From assembly GCA_020796225.1 (NCBI GenBank), contig CM036767.1, positions 16,026,427-16,090,426 of the forward strand: DNA of 64,000 nucleotides. The letters are read 5' to 3'. Positions 1 to 10,607 of this stretch are shown here, in pieces; the first letter of the stretch is position 1, and each line of letters begins with the position of its first letter. Under the pieces are notes generated by a model. It was not told the DNA's origin and ran no database searches. It saw only the letters and a list, made by a program, of their open reading frames with translations. The position numbers and the translations under genes are program-made. Source of the DNA: Arion vulgaris. Its lineage: Eukaryota; Mollusca; Gastropoda; Stylommatophora; Arionidae.

Positions 1-239
1 ACTCTCTGCGGAGACGTGATAAAATACATAGACTACACATGAAGTCATAAGGGCGAACGAAGCAAAAGTATAGACTGCGGAGATGAAACCAGTCGCAATG
101 AAGAAGAATAAAAGGAAGAAGAAGAATACAGCTAAGAAATAATAATGTATATAATTTAATATGCCTGATAATGCTATTTTTCTGACTTAAAGCCAAACTT
201 TACCATAAACAATCCAATTAATCTAAACATATGTATAAC

Positions 240-301
240 GCAATCTTCCTTGTGCCGGCACTTCACATTGCATGAAGTGACGACACAAGGTGAGATTGCA
301 G
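240..301. repeat. Imperfect hairpin
   Basis: Two arms of about 26 nt (GCAATCTTCCTTGTGCCGGC.. and ..GACACAAGGTGAGATTGC) face each other across a 7-nt loop CATTGCA. Only a few mismatches interrupt the stem. It may be a small foldback repeat or a hairpin RNA precursor; the sequence alone does not decide. Confidence 0.5.
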
Positions 302-1183
302 TTAATCAAAGTTTGGATAGAAACCCAGTAGATACATCAATCAACACAGAACGGGAGTTGTCAGCCTGAACACACTGAGATACTAGTTTGGGAGGAAATC
401 GGAGCAATTATGGACATGTCCGATGTGCGATGTCCGATGTGCGATGATCCTTCAATGAACAATATGTTTATGATGTCGTCAAGTGAACAGCTCTAGATTC
501 TATTTATTACACCTAACGTTAGTCACAACAACAAAATCGGGCATGGGCTGTATTATTCATTATGTGACATTTAATTTGATATATTTTTTAAATATTGTAT
601 TAAAACAAAGATAGGATTTCTTAAGTATGTAATATTTGGCATTTATAGGTACTCAGATGAACATGCTTGAATCGATTTTTGAGGAGTTTAGGTTAGATTT
701 AGGGTGGTCTCTTGGTGACCTAATGTTGAATAGACACTAAAATTGGATTTGAATCAATCCAGCGAAATAATAAGTTTTGAATTACACATTGTATACTCAG
801 AGCTGGATGCTTCAGGGGCAGAGAGATGAGCGTGTTTAACCAGGTAACCATAAGAACCATCAGTATGCATACAATTCGACATCTGTTGGAGAATACTGAG
901 CAACTATGAGTTGGTCCGGAGTGATGTGAAGTCAGTTCAATAACCAATGACATGATTAGAGACTTTGATAGTTTTTTCGTAGACAAATTAAGACACGATT
1001 TTTGTGTCTCTAAATAAAACCTATCTCATGCGTCCTGTTGCAGAATTCCGGCTGATGGTTGTGTTTGGTAACCGTTAGACGTGAATTTATAGCATTTTGT
1101 CCTTTTCCTTTAACATGGAGTGCTAATTTTTGCTCAGTTCAACACTAGAAATTATTCATAAGATTAATGTATGTGTGTTCTGT
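302..1183. other. No recognisable feature
   Basis: AT-rich sequence. A short tandem of CGATGTGCGATGTC lies near 420-450. The minus-strand open frame of 88 codons at 720-986 has no recognisable motif. I see no gene or known repeat family here. Confidence 0.4.
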
Positions 1184-1345
1184 GGGGACGGGGGTCAGAC
1201 GAAAGAGATGAAGACCGAGAAGATGGGTACACAATGTCATAGACTCGTTGAATATGACAGCGGCAGAAGCCAGACACCTCACGCAGAAGATAGCGGCATT
1301 TAGAGCTGTTGTCACGTGAGCCAAGATCCAACAAGGACAACCTAT
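1184..1345 (+). mobile_element. LINE 3'-end fragment (RT C-terminal region)
   Basis: Read with frameshifts, the + strand gives the same tail as other LINE fragments in the window (VIDSLNMTAAEARHL.., then ..AKIQQGQP). Compare 12435-12690 and 33985-34420. It is 5'-truncated and dead. Confidence 0.5.
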
Positions 1346-1540
1346 GCTGACGAATGTAAAAACAGCAAAGAAAAAACCAAGAAAGTCAATTCAATATTCT
1401 GAAGCTAAAGTTGGAAGTCAAAATTTTGCACTTAAAAGTCCAAAATGGCAAATATGGCTATGGTGGCCGGAAATGAGTTATTGCTAATTTTATTGTACAG
1501 ATAACAACGGGAAGCGTTTATGCTAATTATAATAACGGGT

Positions 1541-1793
1541 CGCCCGAGTGGTTACCGGGGCCCAAATTTGGGATGTAAAGAATAGAACCACTGTTACCTA
1601 CCACGCATGTCGTAAGAGGCGACTAAGGATGTTTGGTTGAAATCGGATGCACGTGTCCTAAACATGTAGAAGTCTATATGTTTAGGGGCCTACCAAACCA
1701 ATGTGCAACGTATACACGTTCTTGGCAAAGATCAAACATATCACAAAGAGTGATTAAAATTGGTCGTAAAGAACGAACGCAAAGAAGAAGAAG
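1541..1793 (+). mobile_element. SINE-C copy, full length with TSD
   Basis: The copy begins CGCCCGAGTGGTTACCGGGG, contains the core CATGTCGTAAGAGGCGACT, and ends in GAACGCAAAGAAGAAGAAG. Direct repeats ATAACGGGT flank it (1532-1540 and 1794-1802). The family recurs at least six more times in the window. The GAGTGGTTA start resembles a tRNA A box, but I cannot identify a clear B box. Confidence 0.85.
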
Positions 1794-2269
1794 ATAACGG
1801 GTCTTTGCAAACTGTTTCATGGAATGACTTATCGTGACCTACTTTTGTTCGAAATTCCCTCGTTTTAACGCGCTTCCATAAGAGACAAGTTTTCCGCCTA
1901 CACAGTTTCCCGTTACACCTACTAACCTGCCTCAATCATGATGTCACACACGAAGACTCATTGACCATGAAGATTTCCTGGGCAGTCAAGTTACCGTAAA
2001 CTAGATCAGAAGTCTGTACTGGGGAATCACAAATTGCATTAAAATAAAGAAAGCATTCAGTTATTTATAAAGCAGAAAAATGTCATATCACTTTCCCGCT
2101 TATTTTCACATTGTATGTCATTTTTTGATCCGGTAACAGTGTGACGACACACGAAGAAAGAAGGTCATTGCACGTCAGCATTATCTCATAGCCAATCACC
2201 AGGCACCTTCTGATATCATATAACAGAATTTTCGTGTCACAACTTCCGATCAATTTCTGAGAATTACCT

Positions 2270-2348
2270 GATATGCATGACAAGTTGGTAAGACGCTTTC
2301 CTCGCATTCTGAAGGTCATGGATTCGAATCCGGGCTGAGTCAGAATTG
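2270..2348 (+). mobile_element. tRNA-derived SINE head
   Basis: ACAAGTTGGTAAGACGC resembles a pol III A box, and GGATTCGAATCC about 30 nt later is a near-perfect B box. No acceptor-stem pairing is visible, so this is a SINE head and not a tRNA gene. Confidence 0.5.
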
Positions 2349-2715
2349 TTTTATTAGCATGAGAGGTTTGGAAAGTAGCATTGTCTTCCCGTTCCTGATA
2401 TAGAACGACTAACAATGTCCGCAAAGCATCCAAGATTTGGAAATAAGGCCGAAACATATAAAAACAAAGTACTGTAAGATTTACAATTTAAAAATAACAT
2501 TTAAAAATAAGGCCAAGGTGTGTCCCGCGGTCAAGTCTTAGCGTGGATCGAGAAATAGTCCCGCGCCGGTGAGCCAGCATCGGCTTCCACAAAAAGTAAT
2601 GTTTATTATTCATGTTTGCGATCTACACGCACTGATATGGCCGACCCACAGGCATTGGGAAGCACGACCAAATAGATTTAGACTAGTCTAGACTTTCTTG
2701 TATTAGGTTGAAATA
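2349..2715. other. No recognisable feature
   Basis: Intervening sequence with no supported gene and no assigned repeat. A GC-rich patch lies at 2520-2580. Confidence 0.35.
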
Positions 2716-3174
2716 TTGATTGATTGATAGAACTATCATCATTGCACTTCGGTGAGTAACCATGTGTGCTCCGATCTCTTTCTTACACCGGAAGATCTCA
2801 GTTGCAGTTCACGAACTCCGTAGCACCGGCTAAAGTCCTTTTGTAAGGTCATTTTGAAGATATTTTTTTACGAATTTTAATTTTCATCTTTTCAAATGAA
2901 TTTTGCCCGGCAGCGGCTATCCAGCATGCTATTCTCGATTTTGAATTTTTCCGATTTTGATCCGTTATTTTTAAATGGTTCTTTTTCTTGCTCAAATTGA
3001 ACACAGGACTTACGTTTCATCGTCCATCTCCGTTAGAACTTAAGAACTCGATCTCACCTACATTGAGATCAATGATCTCTGGAATAAATATCCAGATGGC
3101 TCCACGAGGGAGCGAACCTGGTACCCTTGGCACGAGAGATGCGCTCCTAACCTCTACGCTACAGAAACCCCTAC
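2716..3174 (-). mobile_element. SINE-A copy
   Basis: Read on the minus strand it begins GGGGTTTCTGTAGCGTAGAGG (A-box-like), has GGTTCGCTCCC (B-box-like), and ends in (CAAT)n-type sequence next to TGATGATAG. The same 400-460 bp unit recurs at 5083-5503, 10078-10456, 13216-14680 and 20907-21613, so it is a dispersed tRNA-headed SINE. Confidence 0.8.
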
Positions 3175-3280
3175 ATTATTGTAGTAGGTAGAGATATGAA
3201 ATCATCATGAATAAAGACTTGGAAAGAACAAATATTGCAATAACATTTTCCTTGGTCGGTTCTCATTAAACGGAGATGGT

Positions 3281-3770
3281 TATGACACATTCGGAGAATG
3301 GAGGATACTTACTTATTCCTCTCCACTCCTCGTGGAGCATAGGTACTCAACAGTTGTTCGCCACTCTTCTCGGTCTCTGGCTGTTTTCGTTATGGTCTCC
3401 CAGGATAGTGGAGCACTCTTCAGTTCTTCGAGAGACTTCGTCTCCAGTTCTGTTTAGGACGTTCCCTTTTCCGTTTTACTTGCGGTTTCCACTCAAGTGC
3501 TTGTCTAGTGACACTCGAGTGCGTCTTCCATAGGTTATGCCCGACCCATTGTCATTTTCTCCTCTTGACCTGGGTCATCATGGGTTACTGTTCTGTTCTT
3601 ATCCATAGGTCTGTGTTTGCAACTCTGTCATACCATCTTAGTCTGAGAATCTGTCGAAGACATCAATTGACAAAAGTCTGAACCTTATTTGTTTTTAACT
3701 TGGTGACTCGCCACGTTTCCTAGCCATACAGCAACACAGATTTCCCATTTTAGCTGAATATCCTGAGCTA
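3281..3770 (-). mobile_element. LINE 3'-end fragment (RT C-terminal region)
   Basis: The minus strand, with frameshifts, encodes LRLRWYDRVANTDLW.. then KRKRERPKQNWRRSL and ARDREEWRTTVEYLC. This is the arginine-rich C-terminal tail of endonuclease/RT LINEs, and a related tail is at 12880-13178. It is 5'-truncated and non-functional. Confidence 0.65.
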
Positions 3771-4014
3771 TGTTATCGTGAAAATGGAGGACAGAATAAT
3801 GCTAAAAGACTTTTTCTATGGAGAGTTGCAGGTAGGTAGAAGGTCTCTAGATCGTTTTCTACTTCTGTATCTGTAAGATGCACATGATACGTGCGTTGAA
3901 GTTGATTCCTCTGAGCAGGAGGCTATGGATCGAATTGCATGATAGAAGAGGACAAATCAAAAGAAAATGAGTTAATTTTGTTGTCACCGCCAATTTGAAG
4001 TTAATTAGAAATCT

Positions 4015-4266
4015 CTTCTTCTTCTTTGCGTTCGTTCTTTACTACCAACTTTAATCACTCTTTGTGATATGTTTGATCTTTGCCAAGAACGTGTATACGT
4101 TGCACATTGGTTTGGTAGGCCCTAAATGCATAGACTGCTACACGTTTAGGACATGTGCATCCGATTTTAGCCTAACCTCCTTAGCCGCCTCTTACGACAT
4201 GCATGGTAGGTAACAGTGGTTCTATTATTTACAAACCAAATTTGGGCCCCGGTAACCACTCGAGCG
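4015..4266 (-). mobile_element. SINE-C copy
   Basis: Complete copy in reverse orientation, from CTTCTTCTTCTTTGCGTTCG at the left (element 3' end) to CCACTCGAGCG at the right (5' end), with the CGTAAGAGGCGGCT-type core. Confidence 0.8.
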
Positions 4267-4559
4267 AATATAGACATTGGGCACAGTACAGTTGCAAAAA
4301 ATAACTGCATGTGAAATGCGATGCCTAAGAAAAGTTACCAAAATCACTAGAAAAAGAGATTAGAAATGATTACATGGTATTACCAACAATCGAACCATTT
4401 ACAATTTAGTCACTTAGAAATGTAACGACATGGGCTTTACACGGAAGAAAGTTGTGGCAAATCGTTGTTGGAAATAGTCATTGTGACAGTGACAATATTA
4501 ATTTGACATTTATTAAAAGACATTGGGATGGTGATGACCATTAAGTGGGGGACTGCCTA

Positions 4560-4770
4560 GAGTAGTTGATAGTAGCTCGGCCTGCTAGCTGTGAGACGCC
4601 TCATAGCTCGGGTTCGAACCTACTGTCCGGCATTTGTTCGAGTCCCTGGTCTTACTCAGGACGATAACGTGAGTACCTCTGAAGTCGGAGAAAATCTGCC
4701 TGTATGGCGAGGGAATACTAATTACGAGTACATTGAGCACACGGCTACCAGTGTAAAGTAATTTACAATG
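4560..4770 (+). mobile_element. SINE-F copy (tRNA-headed)
   Basis: GGGTTCGAACCT near 4609 is a B box. The downstream body GTGAGTACCTCTGAAGTCGG recurs at 49220-49380 and 62255-62375, so this is a repeat family and not a tRNA gene. Confidence 0.6.
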
Positions 4771-4877
4771 TGCACGCTGCTGCCATTGTAAGAAATTGGA
4801 AAACGGATTTTCAAGCAAAAATCAGTTTCAGAGATGAAACTTCGTCTGAGTTGAAAGCGGACGAAAGAGAAAAAACC

Positions 4878-5042
4878 GGGTGCATTTTTTCCAGAGATAT
4901 CTCGGATTGTAGACAGAGCTACGGAGTTTCTGCTTTGTGCAATACTATCCGCAGGTGGCTTGCCATTTATGCAAAGAGGGACCCGAGCCATATGGGGTAA
5001 AGCCCGGTGCAATGAAGTCAATCCTTCGGCTTTAAAACCCTT
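4878..5042 (+). mobile_element. SINE-E 3' portion
   Basis: It carries the SINE-E body: TGCATTTTTTCCAGAGAT, then GCCATATGGGGTAAAGCCCGG, TGCAATGAAGTCAATCC and TTTAAAACCC. The head is missing, and SINE-F sequence lies upstream. Confidence 0.7.
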
Positions 5043-5082
5043 TAAATAACCAAAAAGACATCTGTCTTAAGTTGAAAAAATT

Positions 5083-5503
5083 GATAGATAGGACCATTAT
5101 CATTGCACTTCGGTGAGTAACCATGTGTGCTCCGATCTCTTTCTTACACATGAAGATCTCAGCTGCAGTGTACAAACTTCGTAGCACCGGAGAGGGTCCC
5201 CGATGTAATTGTGAAGATAGTAAAGATATTTTTATAGGAATTCCACTTTTAATCCTTTCTAATGAATTTTGCCCAGGCAGTGGCTCTTCTCGATTTTCAA
5301 CTGCCAAGGGTTTTTTTACTTGCTCAAATTGAACACGGGACCTACGTTTTATAGTTCATCTCCGATAGGACTAGGAATTCGATCTCACCTACACTGAGAT
5401 CAGGGATCTCTGGAGAAATATCCAGATGGCTCCACGAGGGAGCGAACTTGGTATCTTTAGCACGAGAGACAATCACCTAGTCTCTTCGCCACAGAGGCCC
5501 CTA
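5083..5503 (-). mobile_element. SINE-A copy
   Basis: Nearly collinear with the copy at 2716-3174, including ATCATTGCACTTCGGTGAG and GGCTCCACGAGGGAGCGAAC, and ending at CACAGAGGCCCCT. Reverse orientation. Confidence 0.8.
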
Positions 5504-5981
5504 TAAGGTTGAAAAGAGCGTGCCTCGGCCACATAGAAGCTTAATCCACCGCTTAGCAATCAAGAAACATTAAAATCAACAAAATAGCAATGTCAACAAT
5601 ACTACTTTTTAAAAAACACACATAAATAAACGAAGCAGGAACAATAACTCTTGATGTTGTTTGCAATCAAACAGGAAATCTGATTGTCGTAAAACTATAA
5701 CTTTCTAATCAGAATTGTGTTGAATAAGAGGACAGGAACCGATATCCTGCAGCTGCAACGAGGAAGATATTTCAATATTGTAAACTTCAATATAATATCC
5801 TGCTGTTTATGTCCACTCATTTTAAGACTTCCTCTTACTGCAGGTGCATTTTTTTCCTACATTTTGTCGTTGTAAGTATAATTTGACTTCTTGTTCAGTG
5901 CATTGTTTTCATACAAATAGTATTTGATAGAATTTGTTATTTTAATTTACAGTAACATTTACCCTCGATATCACATTTGTT
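5504..5981. other. No recognisable feature
   Basis: AT-rich sequence without an assignable gene or repeat. Confidence 0.35.
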
Positions 5982-5993
5982 ATTATACTCGTT

Positions 5994-6251
5994 CGCCCGA
6001 GTGGGTTACCGGGGCCCAAATTTAGGGTGTAAAGAATAGAACCACTGCTACATGTCACGCATGTCGTAAGAGGCGACTGAGGAGGTTAGGCTGTAATCGG
6101 ATGCACGTGTCCTAAACGTGTGAAGTCTATGCGTTTAGGGGCCTACCAAACCAATGTACAACGTATACACGTTCTTGGCAAAGACCAAACATATCACAAA
6201 GAGTGATTAACATTAATCGTAAAGAATGAACGCAAAAAAAAGAAGAAGAAG
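5994..6251 (+). mobile_element. SINE-C copy with 12-bp TSD
   Basis: Full copy flanked by ATTATACTCGTT on both sides (5982-5993 and 6252-6263). It has the typical CGCCCGAGTGG start and an AAGAAGAAG 3' end. Confidence 0.9.
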
Positions 6252-6614
6252 ATTATACTCGTTTTCATGGGCGTCCACTTAATGTTTCCAGGAAGTGGAA
6301 CGGGGATGGGGTGGGGTTGAAGTCTTAAAATTCAGTTAGCTCGTAGTTTACTACGTGGAAAAGGAAAAGATCAGATTCACATTACACTGTTGTATGAACA
6401 AGCCATTTTCCGGGAATATAAGCAAGGGAGAGGGGAATGGGAGGAGGTGGATTGGGGGGTTGTAAAGCGCACGTGTCTGTGTTCCATATTGTTCGAGAAA
6501 TTTCCTGACTCCATTCATGCGATGTACGAAAATCAACAAATCTGAGGTAGTCAGACTGGATCAGATCAGATCTGGAGAAAATCGTTAGGGTGGCTGCGGT
6601 AATACTGAGGAAAT

Positions 6615-7061
6615 AGGCGATAGAGCAAAGACTGGTATATACAGTATTACATAAGAAGGAAAAAATTAATTATAAGATATGAAAAAAACAACACTCAACG
6701 TTTCGGTGCTTAAACCTTTATCAAGAACAGAAAAAACAGAAAAAACTAAATTAACTAAAACATGACACTAACAAATGATCTGCATCAAAAGATACTGGCA
6801 TACGTACCTGCAGTGGTCAGCATCTCGTGAATGAAAGAATTCTTTCATTCACGAGATGCTGACCACGCAGGACTATGCCAGTATCTTTGATGCAGATCAT
6901 TTGTTAGTGTCATGTTTTAGTTAATTTAGTTTTTTCTGTTTTCTTCTGTTCTTGATAAAGGTCTTAAGCACCGAAACGTTGAGTGTTGTTTTTTCATATC
7001 TTATAATTAATTTTTCCCTTCTTATGTAATACTGTATATACCAGTCTTTGCTCTATCGCCT
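6615..7061. mobile_element. Long palindromic Penelope-like terminal-repeat remnant
   Basis: Two arms of about 222-225 bp meet head to head at a GAATTC centre (6839/6840). Each arm carries TTCTTGATAAAGG..CACCGAAACGTTGAG, the hammerhead-like signature also found in the Penelope-like copies at 7373-8114 and 57308-58910. CCTGACTCCATTCA occurs at 6504-6517 and at 7059-7072. It could be a TSD, but it is also part of a local tandem unit. Confidence 0.65.
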
Positions 7062-7275
7062 GACTCCATTCACAACTTTCCGCATTCACAACTTTTCATA
7101 GCCATTTTGTTCGTTAAGTTTCCTGGCTGCTTTCACAACTTTTCTTAGCCGTCTGATCTTCGTTAAGTTTCCTGACTACATTCACAACTTTTTCTTACGC
7201 ATCCTTTTCGTTAAATTTCCTGGTTGCTATCACAACTTTTCTCAATCACTGTTGTCATAGAGTTTCTTGACTCCT
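7062..7275 (+). repeat. Degenerate tandem repeat, about 65 bp unit
   Basis: TTTCCTG(A/G)CT.C.TTCACAACTTTT recurs four times with GTTAAGTTTCCTGG-type spacers. A related unit sits at 6495-6517, on the other side of the palindrome. Confidence 0.6.
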
Positions 7276-7372
7276 TACAATAATCCCGTCAGTTGATTTC
7301 TTTATAACAACATTTATGATAAGGAGCAGATAGCGTCCATCTCGTTTGAACCCCATTTTACAGTTTGGAATC

Positions 7373-8114
7373 TAGTGAAACACGTACAAACAAAGTACTA
7401 AGAAGCATTAGAACAACAGGAGTGACAAATTTTAAAAAACAAATGGACGACCAAAAACAAACGTTTCTAATGAAAATCTGGAAATAAAAACGAAAATCTG
7501 GGAATAAAAACGAATAACGAAATAAATGTAACACAAAAACACACACTAAAAACTAGAAATAGAACGGAAGAGAAACAATGAAAAATCTAGTAAATATATA
7601 ACTTGAATATATGCAATTGATCGAAACGTTGCTGTATTATGTCATTGTTTTTGTAATTTGTAAAACTACAGTACTTTGTGATTACGTATTTTACCAATCA
7701 AATAGTTTTACTGCAGTCTCATCTATTTTGTGAATAAATAAGAAGCATTAGTACTTTCTCATCTCATGCCTTGTAATCTATATGTGTATTTGCTTCTTAT
7801 ATATAAGTTGTATATATTCACTTAATTGTTTATTGCTTCTCTTCTTCTCCACTTCTAGTTTTGTGTTGCACTTATTTCGTTATTCGTTTTTATTCCCAGA
7901 TTTTCATTAGATCCGTTTGAATGTTTCTGTAATCGTCCATTTGTAGTGTTCCTTGAAATTCGTCACTCCTATTGTATCGTTTGCTTGATAACGGCCTTTT
8001 GGTCGAAACGTTGCTGTTTATCGTCACTGTTTCTGTATTTTGTAAAACTATAGTTCTTTGTTTGTACGTGTTTCGCTATTTTACCAAGTTTTACTGCAGT
8101 CTTCCCCTTTTTCG
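7373..8114 (+). mobile_element. Non-autonomous Penelope-like element with 13-bp TSD
   Basis: Flanked by ACAGTTTGGAATC on both sides (7360-7372 and 8115-8127). The right part (about 7745-8110) is the reverse complement of the arm at 57308-57660 of the coding Penelope-like element. The left arm (7373-7620) is inverted, and a partial extra terminal repeat lies between them. The motif GCTTGATAACGGCC..GGTCGAAACG at about 7984-8012 is hammerhead-like. No coding sequence remains. Confidence 0.75.
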
Positions 8115-8140
8115 ACAGTTTGGAATCCGTGGTTCCAAAT

Positions 8141-8291
8141 TTAAAAAAAATTCTAGGACGATCTTTGCTATTGAGAGTTCAATTGTTTAAAAAAAAATTC
8201 TAGGACGATCTTTGCTATTGAGAGTTCAATTGTTTAAAAAAAAATTCTAGGACGATCTTTGCTATTCAGAGTTCAATTGTTTAAAAAAAAT
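8141..8291 (+). repeat. 47-bp tandem repeat, 3 copies
   Basis: TTCTAGGACGATCTTTGCTA begins at 8151, 8198 and 8245, a period of 47 bp, with A9-type spacers. The copies are nearly identical, so the expansion is probably recent. Confidence 0.85.
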
Positions 8292-8318
8292 CAAAAGAAA
8301 AGTGAAAAATAAAGTCTA

Positions 8319-8800
8319 TAGGCGAAAGATTGGCTTCATTGCGCCAGGTTTTACGCCATGTCTCCGTCCTTCTCTGCAAGGGGTCTTTGTGGCTAAGTGG
8401 TTACGCCCTTTAATTGTGATCCGACAGTCATGGGTTTGAATCCGGACAGCGCCGTTCTGTTCACGAGTGCATTTTTTCAGAGATCCCTATGATTTTGCCG
8501 GAGCTATGGAATTCGTGCTTTGTAAAATACTCTGAGCAAGTGGCGTGTCATTTATCCGGAAAGGGACTGAGCCATATGGGGTAAAACCCGGTGCAATGAA
8601 GTCAATCGTCCGGTTTTAAACCCTTCTCTGCAGAAATGGAACGCCATTTGAGGAGAGTGTTGCACAAAGCACGAATCCGTAGCTCCAGCAACAATCATAG
8701 GGGTCTCATGAAAAAAGAGGCACATGTTACACGGTCCGCATTCAAACTCACAAACTTCAGAACGGCAGGCAAATGTCTTAACCACTTTCTCATAGAAATC
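8319..8800 (-). mobile_element. SINE-E copy, split by another SINE-E
   Basis: A reverse-orientation SINE-E (AGATTGGCTTCATTGCGCC..GGTTTTACGCCATG at its 3' end; CTTAACCACTTTCTC as the reversed A box near 8780) is interrupted by the forward copy at 8379-8621. The duplicated CCTTCTCTGCA at 8368-8378 and 8622-8632 is the TSD of that insertion. Confidence 0.8.
8379..8621 (+). mobile_element. SINE-E copy with A and B boxes and 11-bp TSD
   Basis: TGGCTAAGTGG (8390-8400) and GGTTTGAATCC (8433-8443) are clear pol III A and B boxes. The body carries TGCATTTTTTCAGAGATCCC and GCCATATGGGGTAAAACCCG. The insertion target is another SINE-E in opposite orientation. Confidence 0.85.
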
Positions 8801-9116
8801 ACCAAGTTTAAAGTAATAAATAGTTAACTCATTTATATCTTTCACAAGTGTTCTTTAAACATCCTGTCTTGTGCTGACGCTACGCTGCCCGCCACTGCGC
8901 TGCCCTATCTGCACAAAAGGGGACGACGAGTGGGTAGGGGTCGAACCACGCCCATAATTTAAAATGGCGCCAAATCATATATGCCAGATATCCTAGATAT
9001 TTTCTGCAGGTGATATCTCATATTTGACTTACTACCTGCGTCAGGTGTGGTTATTTAATGCGAGGGAAATTTTTTTACAAATTGTAACGAAGTGTGATAA
9101 ATTTTTCTTCCCCTTC

Positions 9117-9294
9117 TTCTTCTTCTTTCTTCTTCTTTTCGTTTGGTTTCGTATCCTCGTCTAAACCATGAGATGGGTTGCCTCTACGAAGCTGCATGTC
9201 AGTTGGAGCTTCTCGAGAGTTCCCCATAGCTTGCTCTGTAAACTTTGTTCATGAGGCCATGTTTCATTTCGTTGGTGTATGTATGATGGACATG
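9117..9294 (-). mobile_element. Jockey-like LINE, 3'-terminal fragment
   Basis: It duplicates 9525-9694 (CATGAGATGGGTTGCCTCTA.., GTTCATGAGGCCATGTTTCA). The minus strand encodes the end of a Jockey-type ORF2. It is strongly 5'-truncated. Confidence 0.65.
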
Positions 9295-9296
9295 AT

Positions 9297-9466
9297 CTGC
9301 AACGAGTATTGCACAAAGCACTAACTCTGTTGCTCCTGCAGAAATCGTAGGGGTATCAGGAAAAAAATGCGCGCGTGAATAGAACGGCGCAGCCCGGATT
9401 CGAACCTATGACCCTTCGGAACAAAAGGCGAACAACTTGCCCACTTAGCCACAGAGACAAGAGTGT
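9297..9466 (-). mobile_element. SINE-E head, reverse orientation
   Basis: The reverse complement gives CTCTGTGGCTAAGTGGGCAA (A box) and AGGTTCGAATCCGGGC (B box), followed by GCGCATTTTTTTCCTGATAC. It lies between the two LINE 3'-end copies. Confidence 0.75.
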
Positions 9467-9519
9467 CTATATTTGTTCTCCTGTTTTTGTTTTTTATTTC
9501 TAAGAAACATTTTTCGTTG

Positions 9520-9950
9520 CTGTTCTTCTTCTTCTTTACGTTCGGTTTCGTATGCTTGTCTAAATCATGAGATGGGTTGCCTCTATGAAGCTGCATGTCA
9601 GTTGGAGTTCTACGAGAGTTCCCCATAGCTTGGTCTGTAAGCTTTGTTCATGAGGCCATGTTTCATTTCGTTGGTGTATGTATGATGGACATGACTGCAG
9701 GATGTGCTCTGGAGTCTGTGTTTCTGTCTGACATGCATACTGTGCAGTCTAACCATGCTATAGTATCTGTGTGTGATGATTGAGCTTGTAGTAGTGTCCT
9801 GTTCTGAGTCGAAAGATTGTTGTGTGAAGTTTTCTGTTTAGTCTGCTGGCGGGATCTTGTGGGTGTTTTCTGTGGGTTTGTTGCCTCCACAATTCTTTGT
9901 ATTTTCGTTTGGTATGTGTCTTGTTCCCAAGATTCGATTTTCTTCTTGAA
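9520..9950 (-). mobile_element. Jockey-like LINE, ORF2 C-terminal fragment
   Basis: The minus strand encodes, with frameshifts, FRLRTGHYYKLNHH.., ETQTPEHILQSCP and SLQTKLWGTLVELQ. This is the Cys/His-rich C-terminus that follows RNase H in Jockey-type LINEs. Its 3' end, CGAACGTAAAGAAGAAGAAG, closely resembles the SINE-C tail. Confidence 0.7.
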
Positions 9951-10077
9951 TGTTTGTGCTATGGTTCATGAGTCACATCCGTGTATTGTCAAAGAAAGTG
10001 ACAAAAAGACAGGCAAACAAATGCAGAGAATGTCTGTATCTTATTTACAGCAGATTACATTTTGAATTTTGGAGTTT

Positions 10078-10456
10078 TCTGTGGCGTAGAGGTTAAGTCT
10101 CGGCCCACTCGTTCCAAAGATACTCGGTTCGTTCAATCGTGGAGCTATCATTATGTTTTTCCAGTGATTCCTCATCCCGTTGTAGTTAGCATCGAGCTCC
10201 TAGTCCTATTAAAGACAGACGATAAAACTTAGGTCCCGTGCAGGTAAAAGAACCCGTTGCAGTGCAGTTCAAAATCGAGAAGAGCAGGCTGGAAAACCGC
10301 TGCCCGGGCAAAATTAATTAGAAAGATTAAAAATTAAAATTTCTGCAAAATATTATCACGATCTTCTAAATGACATCGTGGACGCTCACCGACTCTACAG
10401 AGTTCGGGCACTGCCGCTGAGATCTTCATGTGTAAGAAAGAGATTTGAGCACACAT
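10078..10456 (+). mobile_element. SINE-A copy
   Basis: Forward copy starting at TCTGTGGCGTAGAGGTTAAG, with TCGGTTCGTTCAATCG as a degenerate B box and ending near GATTTGAGCACACA. Collinear with the other SINE-A copies. Confidence 0.75.
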
Positions 10457-10462
10457 ATTTAT

Positions 10463-10605
10463 ATCCCAAAACGTCCTGGAGGAGAACAGTAGAACAATAA
10501 ATGAAAGCAACTAATTCCAGCTGGAACACAATACAGTTGACGGCCAAGAATAAAGAAGAATGACATGTATTTTGCTGCCCTATACGCCAACGGTGCCACA
10601 GATTC
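10463..10605 (+). mobile_element. LINE 3'-end fragment (RPKTPW type)
   Basis: CCCAAAACGTCCTGGAGGAG and AGAAGAATGACATG match 13020-13170, the PKTPWRRAVEQ..REEW tail of an endonuclease/RT LINE. A short dead fragment. Confidence 0.6.
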
Positions 10606-10607
10606 AA

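Noticed and set aside
8390..8443. tRNA gene
   Set aside because: A and B boxes are present, but no cloverleaf acceptor stem can be paired and the unit recurs with a SINE body.
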